Assembly: GCF_003173755.1 (NCBI RefSeq)
Contig: NZ_CP029553.1
Coordinates: forward strand, 4,488,001-4,552,000
Reading direction: 5' to 3'
Length of the DNA: 64,000 bases
Origin: Methylobacterium terrae
GTDB lineage: Bacteria > Pseudomonadota > Alphaproteobacteria > Rhizobiales > Beijerinckiaceae
Part shown: piece after piece, positions 44,046-54,096 of the stretch
Layout: each line of letters begins with the position of its first letter
Numbering within the stretch: the stretch's first letter is position 1
The notes under the pieces: generated by a model
Told to the model about the DNA's origin: nothing
Databases searched by the model: none
The model's input: the letters and a program-made list of their open reading frames with translations, nothing else
Made by a program: the position numbers and the translations under genes

Positions 44046-44924
44046 GTGCGGCAGAGGCCGGACTTCGACGACGCCGCCCTGGCGCGGGCGGCGCACGCCC
44101 TCTCGCAGGATCTCGGCCCGGTCGAGCCGCTGCTGCCGCAGCCCTTGCCCCGCGCGGTCCCGCGCCGATCATGGGTCGGGCCGGCCGCGGGCCGCACCCT
44201 CGGCGCGGCCGCGGTGGTCGCGCTGCTCAGCGTGCTCGCCAGCGAGCGGCGCCAGGCGGATCCGCCCCTTCCCGCTGGGACCGCCTTCGTGCCGCGCTAC
44301 GCCGCCCCCGCGGTGGCGCCCCCGGCCTGGAGCGAGACCGCCGCCGACCGCTACCGCCTCGGCGAGGCGATCGCGAGCGCCCGGACCCAGCCCGGCCTGC
44401 GCGAGGACACGCTGACCGCCGGTGCCTTCGCCGTGCAGGAGGCGCCGTTCCTGCGCCTCGTCGCCGCCGAGGCGGCGGAGCCGGACGGGGAGGGGAGCCT
44501 GTTCGTCACCCTGGCGCGCCGGGCCGCGGAGGCCGGCGGCCTCTCGGTGGCGCGAACCGGCGAGCACGGCCGGCTGGCGACCCGGTTCGGGGCGCTCGAC
44601 ACCGTCGATACCACCCTCGCCGACCCGGAGGGCCGGCGGTCCTGCACCGCGTTTCGCCTCAATGGGGCCCTGCGGCTCGAGGGCTGGCTGTGCGCGCCGC
44701 TGGGGCTGCTCCCCGAGCCGCAGGCGGTCGCCTGCGCGGTCGAGCGCCTCGCCGCCCTGCCGGGAGCCGCGCTGTCGCCGAGGGTCGCCGACATGCTGGC
44801 GCAGCCGCGTTCGGCCGCCTGCCCGCCGGAGGAGCCCGCCACCACCGCGGCCCTGCCGACGCCCCGCAAGGCGGTTCGAAAGAATGCGGCGAGAGTGCGG
44901 CATTCGCGACCAGCTTCACCGTGA
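44046..44924 (+). CDS. unknown single-span membrane protein
   Basis: 292 residues from a GTG with AAGGAG upstream. A cytoplasmic N-terminal segment of about 48 residues, one hydrophobic span (GRTLGAAAVVALLSVLAS), then an extracytoplasmic part of about 220 residues with four cysteines, including RRSCTAF and VACAV, that could form disulfides. The C-terminus is basic and Pro/Ala-rich. I do not recognise a domain. It is followed 98 bp later by another exported unknown protein in the same direction. Confidence 0.65.
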   Translation: MRQRPDFDDAALARAAHALSQDLGPVEPLLPQPLPRAVPRRSWVGPAAGRTLGAAAVVALLSVLASERRQADPPLPAGTAFVPRYAAPAVAPPAWSETAADRYRLGEAIASARTQPGLREDTLTAGAFAVQEAPFLRLVAAEAAEPDGEGSLFVTLARRAAEAGGLSVARTGEHGRLATRFGALDTVDTTLADPEGRRSCTAFRLNGALRLEGWLCAPLGLLPEPQAVACAVERLAALPGAALSPRVADMLAQPRSAACPPEEPATTAALPTPRKAVRKNAARVRHSRPASP

Positions 44925-45022
44925 ACGGGAACCTCGGCCGCGCTCGCACGTCTCTTTCCACATAGGCGTCGTTTCTTAACGAGTGCGGCGCTACCCCTGG
45001 CGACGTTCATCAAAGGTGCGTC

Positions 45023-45436
45023 ATGCGCTTCCAGACTCTCGCCCTGACCGGGCTTCTCTCCCTCGCGACCCTGGGCGCCGGCACCGCTGCCTCGCAGGCG
45101 CAGGACAGCTACGTCATCCGCAGCACCCGGGACGGCCAGGGCCTTGCGATCCGCGTGCGGCCGCGCAGCTGGCTCGATGCCGGCAACGTGGTGGAGGCCA
45201 ATTCGGGCGCGACCGGCAACCCGGCCACCAACCCGCACTTCATCACCGCGTCCTACCTGAACTCGCCGCCCTACATCGCCAACCGCGAGCGCTTCGGCGG
45301 TGCCGGCATCCTGCCCGACCCGATCACCAACGGCCCGTTCATCGGCGCCCGCCGCAGCGCCGTCACGGTCGATCTCTCGGCGGTCGACTACCTCGACCCG
45401 ACCTCGCCGCTGTCGCGGGCGCGCTACGGGTACTGA
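45023..45436 (+). CDS. small exported protein of unknown function
   Basis: 137 residues with a clear signal peptide (MRFQTLALTGLLSLATLG up to SQA). The mature part of about 110 residues is polar with conserved-looking RVRPRSWLDAGNVVE, NPHFITASYLNSPPY and a tyrosine-rich end. No cysteines. A good ribosome site (AAAGGTG) precedes the ATG, and a terminator follows, so it is a real gene, possibly monocistronic. No family is recognised. Confidence 0.7.
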   Translation: MRFQTLALTGLLSLATLGAGTAASQAQDSYVIRSTRDGQGLAIRVRPRSWLDAGNVVEANSGATGNPATNPHFITASYLNSPPYIANRERFGGAGILPDPITNGPFIGARRSAVTVDLSAVDYLDPTSPLSRARYGY

Positions 45437-45462
45437 GCCGGGATGCATCGGTCGGACGTGCG

Positions 45463-45487
45463 ACGGGCCCCGGGAGGGGCCCGTTTC
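45463..45487 (+). terminator. intrinsic terminator
   Basis: ACGGGCCCC (45463-45471) and GGGGCCCGT (45476-45484) form a perfect 9-bp stem with a GGGA loop, followed by TT, 26 bases after the stop of the small exported protein. Confidence 0.65.
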
Positions 45488-45644
45488 CGTTCGAGGGGTG
45501 TTCTCTCGACGGAACTGCCATCCCTCGACGTCCTCCCGGGGCCGCGCAGCGGAACCCGGGATCCACCACTTCGACCGTCCCGAGGTGAAGCGGAGCGATG
45601 ACGAGCGGGACTCGGATGGCGAGGCCTCTTGCGCCGTTCCGCCC

Positions 45645-46223
45645 CTACCGCTCCCCCGCCTTCACCCACTTGATCACCCGCGGCGGCTCGTAGGCCCGGA
45701 TCCGCTCGACGATCTCCGCCGGCTCGGTGCCGACGATCAGCATCGCCCGGTGCGGCTCGCGCACGAAGCCCTCCCGGACGGTGGAATCGAGGAAGCCGAG
45801 CAGCCCGTCGAAGAAGCCGCCGGCGTTGAACACCGCGAGCGGCTTCCTGTGGTAGCCGAGCTGGGCCCAGGTCCAGACCTCGAACATCTCCTCGAAGGTG
45901 CCGAGGCCCCCCGGCAAGGCCACGAAGCCGTCGGCGAGGTCGGCCATCAGCGCCTTGCGCTCGTGCATCGAGGCGACGACGCGAAGATCGGTCAGGCCGA
46001 GATGCGCGGTCTCCTTCTCGACGAGGCTTTGCGGGATGATGCCGGTCACTCGGCCGCCGGCGGCGAGCACGCCGTCCGCGACCGCGCCCATCAGCCCGAC
46101 CTTGCCGCCGCCATAGACGAGCTCGATCCCGGCTTCGGCGAAGTGGCGCCCGAGCGCGGTCGCCGCCTCGCGGTAGAGCGGGCGGGTCCCGTCGCTGGAG
46201 CCGCAGAACACGCACAGGCGCAT
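45645..46223 (-). CDS. LOG family protein (nucleotide 5'-monophosphate phosphoribohydrolase)
   Basis: 192 residues. The family motif [12 protein letters not shown] and the upstream MHERKALM supply the conserved Arg/Lys and Glu of the active site, and [10 protein letters not shown] forms the phosphate loop. LOG proteins cut cytokinin riboside monophosphates, or related nucleotides, to release the base. In plant-associated methylobacteria this could yield active cytokinins, which is an inference. It starts 18 bp after leuB on the same strand and is probably cotranscribed. Confidence 0.88.
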   Translation of the reverse strand: MRLCVFCGSSDGTRPLYREAATALGRHFAEAGIELVYGGGKVGLMGAVADGVLAAGGRVTGIIPQSLVEKETAHLGLTDLRVVASMHERKALMADLADGFVALPGGLGTFEEMFEVWTWAQLGYHRKPLAVFNAGGFFDGLLGFLDSTVREGFVREPHRAMLIVGTEPAEIVERIRAYEPPRVIKWVKAGER

Positions 46224-46241
46224 GGTTTTTCCCTTTCCCGA

Positions 46242-47348
46242 TCAGCCCGCCTGGGCCTGCAACTCGCGCACGATCGCGTCGCCCATCTCGGTCGTGCCGA
46301 CCGCGTTGGCGCCCGGCCCGGCGATGTCGCGGGTGCGGGTGCCGCTCGCCAGCGTGCGGGTGATGGCGCTCTCGAGCTGGTCGGCGGCCTCGAGGAGACC
46401 GAAGGAGTAACGCAGAGCCATCGCGAGCGAGCCGATCATGGCGATCGGGTTGGCGAGGTTCTGGCCGGCGATGTCGGGGGCCGAGCCGTGGACCGGCTCG
46501 TAGAGCGCCCGCCGGGTGCCGTTCTCGACCGCGCCGAGCGAGGCCGAGGGCAGCATCCCGAGGGAGCCGGTCAGCATCGCGGCCACGTCCGACAGGATGT
46601 CGCCGAACAGGTTGTCGGTGACGAGCACGTCGTACTGCTTGGGGTTGCGCACCAGCTGCATCGCGCAGTTGTCGGCCAGTACGTGCTCCAGGCCGACATC
46701 CGAGTACTGCTCGGCGTGGAGCTTGGTCACGGTCTCCTTCCACAGGACGCCGGTCTTCATGACGTTGTGCTTCTCGGCCGAGGCGACCTTGTTGCGGCGC
46801 TTGCGGGCGAGGTCGAAGGCGACCGCCGCGATCCGCTCGATCTCGCCGGTGGTGTAGACCTGCGTATCGATCGCGCGCTTCTGGCCGTCCTCGAGCGTCA
46901 CGATCTCCTTCGGCTCGCCGAAATAGACGCCGCCGGTGAGCTCGCGCACGATGACGATGTCGAGGCCCTCGACCAGCTCGCGCTTGAGCGCGGAGGCATC
47001 GGCGAGCGCCGGGTAGCAGATCGCCGGGCGGAGGTTGGCGAACAGGCCGAGGTCCTTGCGCAGGCGAAGCAAGCCCGCCTCGGGACGCTTGGCGTAAGGG
47101 ACGCCGGCCCATTTCGGCCCGCCGACGGCGCCGAACAGCACCGCGTCGGCGGCCTTGGCCCGGTCCATCGCGGCTTCCGAGAGCGGGACGCCGTGGGCGT
47201 CGATGGCGGCACCACCGACGAGGTCGGTCTCGGTCTCGAACCGGGCGATGCCGGCGCGGGTGAACCAGGCCAGGACCTTGGCGACTTCCGCCGCCACCTC
47301 GGGGCCGATGCCGTCGCCGGGCAGGAGCAGGATCTTGTGCGTGGCCAT
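46242..47348 (-). CDS. leuB: 3-isopropylmalate dehydrogenase
   Basis: 368 residues of normal length. It oxidatively decarboxylates 3-isopropylmalate in leucine synthesis with NAD. The start [17 protein letters not shown], the substrate arginines in [16 protein letters not shown], Tyr in GGVYFGEP, Lys/Asp in the [17 protein letters not shown] segment and the [12 protein letters not shown] loop are all present. LOG gene follows closely. leuC/leuD are not in this window. Upstream (47349-47648) is repeat B copy 3. Confidence 0.95.
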   Translation of the reverse strand: MATHKILLLPGDGIGPEVAAEVAKVLAWFTRAGIARFETETDLVGGAAIDAHGVPLSEAAMDRAKAADAVLFGAVGGPKWAGVPYAKRPEAGLLRLRKDLGLFANLRPAICYPALADASALKRELVEGLDIVIVRELTGGVYFGEPKEIVTLEDGQKRAIDTQVYTTGEIERIAAVAFDLARKRRNKVASAEKHNVMKTGVLWKETVTKLHAEQYSDVGLEHVLADNCAMQLVRNPKQYDVLVTDNLFGDILSDVAAMLTGSLGMLPSASLGAVENGTRRALYEPVHGSAPDIAGQNLANPIAMIGSLAMALRYSFGLLEAADQLESAITRTLASGTRTRDIAGPGANAVGTTEMGDAIVRELQAQAG

Positions 47349-47457
47349 GGCGTGACTTTCTAAGAAGAGAGAGGACGGAGGGCCGGACCCTGAACAAGAT
47401 TTTCAGGATTCTACATGGTTTCGCCTAATCCGATCCAATGTCCGTAAAGCGCGGGAT

Positions 47458-47605
47458 CCCCTCTCCCGAGTGGGAGAGGGGTAGGGGTGAGGGTGCTACG
47501 GTCCTGAGTCAGGCTCAGATCGTGGTGATGGCAGCTCGACGCTTTGTGCTGGACCCAAAACCGTAGCACCCTCACCCCCGGCCCCTCTCCCACACGGGAG
47601 AGGGG
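47458..47605. repeat. repeat family B, copy 3
   Basis: 24-bp units at 47458-47481 and 47582-47605 are the same as in copy 2. A second inner pair of 17-bp arms, 47486-47502 and 47560-47576, is perfectly complementary and is better conserved here than in copy 2. The surrounding 300-bp gap between leuB and the prenyl synthase gene has no gene. TTCTAAGAA near 47358 is a short palindrome before leuB. Confidence 0.88.
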
Positions 47606-47648
47606 AGGCGCGCAATACTTTCATCGGACAGAGCAAGCTGGATTCATA

Positions 47649-48590
47649 TTACGACTTGCGCGCGACGGTGAAGCGGGCGGCCTCGCACAAAGTCGCGGCG
47701 GCCTCGCCCCAGGGCTTCAGGGCGGTCTCGCACTCGCCCACCAGGCGCTCGCACTCGGCGCGGGCGCCGTCGAGGCCGAGGCGGTCGACGAGGGTCGCCT
47801 TGCCGGCGTCCTTGTCCTTGCCGGTGCGCTTGCCCATCGCCTCCGAGGAGGCCTCGCGGTCGAGGATGTCGTCGGCGACCTGGAAGGCCTGGCCGAGCGC
47901 GCGGCCGTAAGACAGCAGCGCCCGGCGCTCCTCGGGCGAGGCGCCGCCGACGAGCGCGCCGGCATCGACCGAGAAGGCCAGGATGGCGCCGGTCTTCATC
48001 GCCTGGAGCTGGAGCGTCGCGTCGACGTCGAGGTTGGCCGGGCCGAAGCGCCCCTCCGCCCCGAGGTCGAGGAGCTGGCCGCCGACCATGCCGCCGAGGC
48101 CGGAGGCGCGGGCGAGGCCGAGCACGAGTTCGGAGCGGATCAGCGGATCGGCCTGCCAGGCCGGATCGGCGACGATCTCGAAGGCGAGGGTCTGGAGGGC
48201 GTCGCCGACCAGGATCGCGGTCGCCTCGTCGTACTTCTTGTGCACGGTCGGCTGGCCGCGGCGCAGGTCGTCGTCGTCCATCGCCGGCAGGTCGTCGTGG
48301 ACGAGCGAGTAGCAATGCACCAGCTCGACGCCGGCGCCGGCGGCCATCGCGCCCTCGAACGGGCCGCCGAGCATCCGGGCGGTCTCGATGGCGAGGAACG
48401 GGCGCAGGCGCTTGCCGCCGTTGAGCACGGCGTGGCGCATCGCCTCCATCAGCCGGGGCGGCCGGGCGATCTCGCCGGCCTGCACCGCGTCGCCGAGGCG
48501 CTCGCCGAGAAAGCCTTCGACGCTCTTCGCCACGGCCGAGAGCCGCGCCGTGAAATCGCCTGCCTGCGGGTATCCTGTGGTGCCGGCCAT
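47649..48590 (-). CDS. ispA: short-chain polyprenyl diphosphate synthase (farnesyl diphosphate synthase type)
   Basis: 313 residues from the ATG at 48590 with AGGAAA upstream; a frame extending to 48647 overlaps the divergent gene's start. First aspartate-rich motif DDLPAMDDDDLRRG and second ADDILD are intact, with NGGKRLRP at the substrate pocket. The two-residue insertion in the first motif is the IspA/bacterial FPP type. It condenses isopentenyl and dimethylallyl diphosphate to C15 (possibly C20) for quinones, carotenoids and hopanoids. Divergent from mtgA by 55 bp. Confidence 0.88.
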   Translation of the reverse strand: MAGTTGYPQAGDFTARLSAVAKSVEGFLGERLGDAVQAGEIARPPRLMEAMRHAVLNGGKRLRPFLAIETARMLGGPFEGAMAAGAGVELVHCYSLVHDDLPAMDDDDLRRGQPTVHKKYDEATAILVGDALQTLAFEIVADPAWQADPLIRSELVLGLARASGLGGMVGGQLLDLGAEGRFGPANLDVDATLQLQAMKTGAILAFSVDAGALVGGASPEERRALLSYGRALGQAFQVADDILDREASSEAMGKRTGKDKDAGKATLVDRLGLDGARAECERLVGECETALKPWGEAAATLCEAARFTVARKS

Positions 48591-48645
48591 CGTATTTTCC
48601 TGGGGACGGCCCGGCGTCGTGTCCTGCGGGGCCCGCGTTGACGTC

Positions 48646-49446
48646 ATGGTGGCCTCGTATCGACGGGCACGCCGAGAGGAGGGTCGAATTCAGGAGCCGC
48701 GGGTCACGGCGGACAGCCGGGAAGGCGTGCCGCAGCTGCTGCGAGGCCTGGTCCCGGCGGGGGCGCCACCGGCCCGGGCCCGCGGACGGCGGCTGTTGCG
48801 CGCCGTGCTCCTGGTGCCCGTGATCGTGGTCGCCCTCGTCCTGGTCCTGGCGCTCGTCTATCGCGCGCTGACCCCGCCCTCAACCCTGATGCTCGGCCGC
48901 TGGGCGACGCTCCAGCCGGTGACCCGCGAGGTGGTGCCGCTGGAGGCGATCTCGCCGGCCCTGGTCCAGGGCGTGGTGGCCTCGGAGGACCAGCGTCTCT
49001 GCCTGCATGGCGGCGTCGACTGGGACGCGCTGTGGAGCGTCGTCGACGACGAGGACGGCCCGAGCCGCGGCGCCTCGACGGTGACGATGCAGACGGTGAA
49101 GAACGTCTTCCTGTGGCCGGGCCGCTCGTACCTGCGCAAGGCGCTTGAGATCCCGCTGGCCTTGATGGTCGACGGGGTGTGGGGCAAGCGCCGGACGATG
49201 GAGATCTACCTCAACGTCGCCGAGTGGGGCGAGGGGATCTTCGGGGCCGAGGCCGCCGCCCGGCACTGGTTCGGCAAGTCGGCCCGCGACTTGACGAAGG
49301 GCGAGGCGGCGCTGCTGGTGGCCGCCCTGCCGAACCCGATCCTGCGCAACCCGCGCCGGCCGTCCCGCGCGATGCGGGCGCTCGCCGGGCGGATCCAGAG
49401 GCGGACGGCGGGCATCGGGGGGTTGAGCCAGTGCGTGCGGCCGTGA
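48646..49446 (+). CDS. mtgA: monofunctional peptidoglycan glycosyltransferase
   Basis: 266 residues, GT51 family. After a basic cytoplasmic tail, a membrane anchor LLRAVLLVPVIVVALVLVLAL (split here by Arg at its edge) near 47-70 leads to the catalytic domain: ASEDQRLCLHGGVDWDAL with the catalytic Glu, RGASTVTMQTVKNVFLW, KRRTMEIYLNVAEWGEGIFG and GEAALLVAALPNP. It polymerises lipid II without a transpeptidase domain. Start may be this ATG or the GTG next to it. It shares a short divergent promoter with ispA. Confidence 0.9.
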   Translation: MVASYRRARREEGRIQEPRVTADSREGVPQLLRGLVPAGAPPARARGRRLLRAVLLVPVIVVALVLVLALVYRALTPPSTLMLGRWATLQPVTREVVPLEAISPALVQGVVASEDQRLCLHGGVDWDALWSVVDDEDGPSRGASTVTMQTVKNVFLWPGRSYLRKALEIPLALMVDGVWGKRRTMEIYLNVAEWGEGIFGAEAAARHWFGKSARDLTKGEAALLVAALPNPILRNPRRPSRAMRALAGRIQRRTAGIGGLSQCVRP

Positions 49447-49588
49447 GCCGGCGAACGTTCGCGCGAACGTTTCGCCCTCGCGCGACTTTCCCTCGCGGCC
49501 GCCGGGAACGGGGCTGGCGCGGCGGCCTTTCCCCCCGTAACACCGGCCCCGCCCGCCTTTGCGGCGCGGCCCTTACAAGGGAAGCACG

Positions 49589-49930
49589 ATGTTCACTCTC
49601 GAGATCGACGGCACGCCCGTCGCCATCATCCGGTCGAACGAGGAGCGGGCCCGGGAGCTTCTCGAGGTCGAGGGCTTCCAGGACGACCTGCGCACCATGA
49701 AGAGCGACGGCCGCCCGCTGTGGACGGGCAAGCCTGAGTCGCTGAAGCTGCGCCCCGCCACCGAGGACGAGGTCGAGACCTTCGAGGACTCGATGGACGA
49801 GGAGGATTTCGAGGACGAGGACGAGCCCAAGGCCGCCAACGACAGCCAGGGCGAGACCGACGACGAGGACGAGGAGGACGACGTCGACATCCTGTTCCTG
49901 GTCGACATCGACGACGAGGACGAGGAGTAG
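49589..49930 (+). CDS. small protein with a strongly acidic C-terminal tail
   Basis: 113 residues from the ATG at 49589 with AAGGGAAG upstream. The first 65 residues form an ordinary small domain (FTLEIDGTPVAIIRSNEERARELLEVEG). The last 50 are dominated by Asp and Glu and end in a DIDDEDEE run. Such tails may mimic nucleic acid or act as protein-binding arms. I recognise no family. The gene is closed by a strong hairpin at 49943-49968. Confidence 0.75.
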   Translation: MFTLEIDGTPVAIIRSNEERARELLEVEGFQDDLRTMKSDGRPLWTGKPESLKLRPATEDEVETFEDSMDEEDFEDEDEPKAANDSQGETDDEDEEDDVDILFLVDIDDEDEE

Positions 49931-49942
49931 GCGAAACGCCCC

Positions 49943-49970
49943 GCGCGGCCGGCACGAGCCGGCCGCGCTT
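49943..49970 (+). terminator. hairpin between convergent genes
   Basis: GCGCGGCCGGC and GCCGGCCGCGC form a perfect 11-bp stem with an ACGA loop, followed by TT. It separates the acidic-protein gene from the end of the DUF4276-like gene. Confidence 0.6.
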
Positions 49971-49984
49971 CCCTGGGGGCGACC

Positions 49985-50650
49985 TCAAGGTGCGCGCCGC
50001 AGGATCCCAAGCGCGCCGAGGCCGGACCGCAGGTCGGCCTCGAACCGCTGGTAGGAGGGTAGACGCGCCAGACGCCGCAGATCGATCTCATCGGCGATCT
50101 GATCGAACAGCCCTTCGGGACCCGGCACGCGTCGTCCCTTGCGTCCGCCAAACAGCGCGCGGACGGACTCGGTCAGTGTGCGCTTAGGGTCCTCGACCGT
50201 CTCCGCCCTCGCCGGGTGCCACGACAAGGCAACCCGTTCCGGCCAGGTCGAGAAGCCAAAGACCCGAGCGACCGCATCGGGGTCCGCCAGCATCCAGGCT
50301 TCCGTCTCGCGCACAGGAATCAGCGGGACGATCCTGGCCTCCGTCATCGCGCAGGCGGCTCGCGTGCTGGCCCGAACCTGTCCGACGAGCCGATCCTCAA
50401 TCTGGTCGATCAGTGACCGCGAGGCATCGGCATGAATGACGAAGAGGTCGATACTTTCCCGGTCCCGGCAGACGAGTTCCGCACGCTCGGCGTTAGCTTT
50501 CTCGACATAAGCGACGATGTCTTCCTGCAGCTCGACCGCTATCGCGGCCTCCGCCTGCACGATGCCGAGCAGGGTGCGGTAGACGATCCTCGGCAGGAAA
50601 CGCCGATCGGTCGACCCTTCGGAGAACAGGCCCGCGACAAGCCAAGTCAT
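49985..50650 (-). CDS. DUF4276-like TOPRIM-fold protein
   Basis: 221 residues. The start WLVAGLFSEGSTDRRFLPRIV has the TOPRIM-type glutamate in FSEGSTD, LFVIHADASRS carries the Asp-x-Asp-like strand, and PVRETEAWMLADPDAVARVFG is the hallmark segment of the DUF4276 / RloB-like group. These proteins are encoded with AAA ATPases and are thought to be nucleases in phage defence. The start overlaps the ATPase stop (ATGA at 50647-50650). It is the downstream partner in a two-gene module placed directly after argG. Confidence 0.78.
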   Translation of the reverse strand: MTWLVAGLFSEGSTDRRFLPRIVYRTLLGIVQAEAAIAVELQEDIVAYVEKANAERAELVCRDRESIDLFVIHADASRSLIDQIEDRLVGQVRASTRAACAMTEARIVPLIPVRETEAWMLADPDAVARVFGFSTWPERVALSWHPARAETVEDPKRTLTESVRALFGGRKGRRVPGPEGLFDQIADEIDLRRLARLPSYQRFEADLRSGLGALGILRRAP

Positions 50651-52023
50651 AGGCTGCGCTCGTCCCCGGTCTGGACGATGCGGTCGATGTCCGATCGGGT
50701 CAGCCGATGTTCACGGTCGCCGAGGGGGAGTTCGTTCGTGACGAGGCCAGTACGCATGCGCGTTCGACGCGTCACTGCCCTAAGCTCGGGGTCGACCCGG
50801 GATACAACGTCGACCAGAACGAGCGCCTCGTCCTCTGTCGCCTGCAGCACGACCTGGGAATGGGTGTTGAGAACCACCTGGAACAGTCGCTCGTCATCCT
50901 CCTCGGCTGCCTGCACCGACGTGCAGGCCTCGCGCAAGACCGCGATCAGGCGGGCGAGCCGGGCGGCATTGATGCCGTTCTCCGGCTCCTCGAACAGCAG
51001 CACGCTGCGGCGGCGCGGATCGTAGAGATAGGTCAGCAGGGCGAGCATCCGCAGCGTACCGTCGGAGAGCACGCGGGAGCTGAACTCCTCGCCGTCCTGC
51101 GTCGTCAGGAGGAAACGGTAGCGGCCGTAGGCTTCGTCCCGTTCGACCCGGAGATCCTTCACGCCCGGGATCAGGGTCGACAGGGCGGAGCGGATCAGCC
51201 CGACATCGCCGCGGGGGCGCTCGTGCGTCCGCGTCTCCGCCTCAATGCGGGCCAGCACCTTCGCGAGGTTCGAGCCGTCGGGCAGGAGGTCGTCGGGGGC
51301 GAGCGCATCGCTCGGCTCGCGCTCGGCCGAGACTTCGAGCTGCAGGAACGTCATCTCCTCCAGCTCCTGCCGCAGCGCGAACAGGTGCGGGAACTCGGTG
51401 GCGGTGGTGATCTTGGAGAGGACCGTCGCGGTGGCGCGGCCCTTGCGCACCGGGAACGGGCGCGGCAGCCCCTGCCTGCCGTCCTGGTTGACCTGGAATG
51501 TGTCGTCCAAGGTTTCGAGGAACGGGGTCCGCGCCCGGCCGGTGCCGTAACGGGCGCGCCTCTTGGCGACATCCTGGGCGAGAGGAGAGCGCCGGGCCCA
51601 AGCATCGTCGGTCCGGCGGATCGCCGCCGCCTGCTCGCGGCGGACATAGAGCCGCTCCAGGCCGCCAGGCTCGTCGGATCGTCGTTCGATCTCAAGCTCG
51701 TAGCGCAGGCGGGTATAGGCGAGGGGCTTGCGCTGCCCGAAGGCGTCCTCGACCTCCGGGTCGAGCAGCACCTCGACCGCGAAGCGCATCGCGTCGGCGG
51801 TCGTGCCGTCGGCGCGGCGGCGAAACATCTCGCTCGGGTCGCCCCGCATGGTCCGGACCGCCTCGGGCAGGTCCAGGGCGGCGAGGCGGGCGAGGAGCCG
51901 GAGCGCGTCGAAGAAGTTCGACTTCCCCGACGCGTTCGGGCCGGCGATGACCGTGAAGGGTTGCAGGTCGAGGGTCAGGCCCTCGAAGCTCTTGAAGCCG
52001 TCGATCTCGACCCGCGTCAGCAT
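50647..52023 (-). CDS. AAA family ATPase (RecF/OLD-like) paired with the TOPRIM-fold protein
   Basis: 458 residues of the ABC/SMC-type AAA_21 group. Walker A GPNASGKSN is at 28-36, the ABC signature LSDGTLRML lies near 340, Walker B LLFEEPENGI near 363, and the switch histidine in VVLNTHSQ near 400. The N-terminus TRVEIDGFKSFEGLTLDL is the typical RecF-like strand. The middle is a coiled insertion rich in Arg and Glu. It begins 8 bp after argG and overlaps the TOPRIM gene. ATPase plus TOPRIM pairs act in OLD, PARIS and related defence systems; that this pair does so is inferred. Confidence 0.82.
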   Translation of the reverse strand: MLTRVEIDGFKSFEGLTLDLQPFTVIAGPNASGKSNFFDALRLLARLAALDLPEAVRTMRGDPSEMFRRRADGTTADAMRFAVEVLLDPEVEDAFGQRKPLAYTRLRYELEIERRSDEPGGLERLYVRREQAAAIRRTDDAWARRSPLAQDVAKRRARYGTGRARTPFLETLDDTFQVNQDGRQGLPRPFPVRKGRATATVLSKITTATEFPHLFALRQELEEMTFLQLEVSAEREPSDALAPDDLLPDGSNLAKVLARIEAETRTHERPRGDVGLIRSALSTLIPGVKDLRVERDEAYGRYRFLLTTQDGEEFSSRVLSDGTLRMLALLTYLYDPRRRSVLLFEEPENGINAARLARLIAVLREACTSVQAAEEDDERLFQVVLNTHSQVVLQATEDEALVLVDVVSRVDPELRAVTRRTRMRTGLVTNELPLGDREHRLTRSDIDRIVQTGDERSL

Positions 52024-52031
52024 CCGGCGGC

Positions 52032-53273
<1,242 letters not shown>

Positions 53274-53459
53274 GCGGGGCGGGCCTTGCGATGAGGGAGA
53301 ACGGATGAACCGGCGGGGGCTTACCAGCCCGGCCCGGCCACGTGCAACCGCGCTCCGTAAGTTCCGTCCCCCGCCCGTGGCGAAGCGACGCCCGGCGCGG
53401 CGCTTGTGGGCGGGGCGCGCGGACGCGAAGGTGCGAAATCAGTCCAACGGAGGGGTGCG

Positions 53460-54086
53460 ATGCCGCGCCGGCCCACGCTCGAATTCTGGTTCGAGTTCGC
53501 ATCCACCTATTCGTACCTCGCCGCGACGCGGATCGAGGCGCTGGCCGAGGCCGCCGGGGTGAGCTTACGCTGGCGCCCGTTCCTGCTCGGGCCGGTCTTC
53601 GCCGCGCAAGGCTGGACCTCCTCGCCGTTCAACCTCTACCCGGCCAAGGGCCGCCACATGTGGCGCGACCTCGCCCGCGAGGCCGCCGGCCTGGGCCTGC
53701 CGCCGGTCGTGCGCCCCGAGAGCTTCCCCCAGAACAGCCTGGCGGCGACCCGGGTCGCCGTGCTCGGCGCCGAGGAGCCGTGGATCGGCGCCTACGTGCG
53801 GGCGGTCTACGCGGCGGAGTTCGCGCAAGGGGCCTCGATCGCCGAGCCCGCGGCGATCTCGGGGCTCCTCAACGGCCTCGACCTCGACGGGCCGGCGCTC
53901 ATCCGCGCCTCGACCCAGGAGGCGGTGAAGAACCGCCTGCGCTCGATCGGCGAGGAGGCGAAGTCCCGCGGCCTGTTCGGCGCCCCGACCTTCCTCACCG
54001 AGGACGGCGAGCTGTTCTGGGGCAACGACCGGCTGGAGCAGGCGCTCGCCTGGGCGGTGGGGGAGCGGCCGGCGGGGTTGCGGTAG
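53460..54086 (+). CDS. 2-hydroxychromene-2-carboxylate isomerase-like protein
   Basis: 208 residues, DsbA-like thioredoxin fold of the kappa-class GST / HCCA isomerase family. The start LEFWFEFASTYSYLAATRIE carries the family serine in FASTYSY, the glutathione contact region is SPFNLYPAKG, and GLFGAPTFL contains the cis-Pro. The ATG at 53460 with GGAGGGG upstream is chosen over a start 18 codons earlier. The classical reaction is in naphthalene breakdown, but no such pathway is near, so another glutathione-linked isomerisation is as likely. Confidence 0.85.
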   Translation: MPRRPTLEFWFEFASTYSYLAATRIEALAEAAGVSLRWRPFLLGPVFAAQGWTSSPFNLYPAKGRHMWRDLAREAAGLGLPPVVRPESFPQNSLAATRVAVLGAEEPWIGAYVRAVYAAEFAQGASIAEPAAISGLLNGLDLDGPALIRASTQEAVKNRLRSIGEEAKSRGLFGAPTFLTEDGELFWGNDRLEQALAWAVGERPAGLR

Positions 54087-54096
54087 GGCTCGCGCC

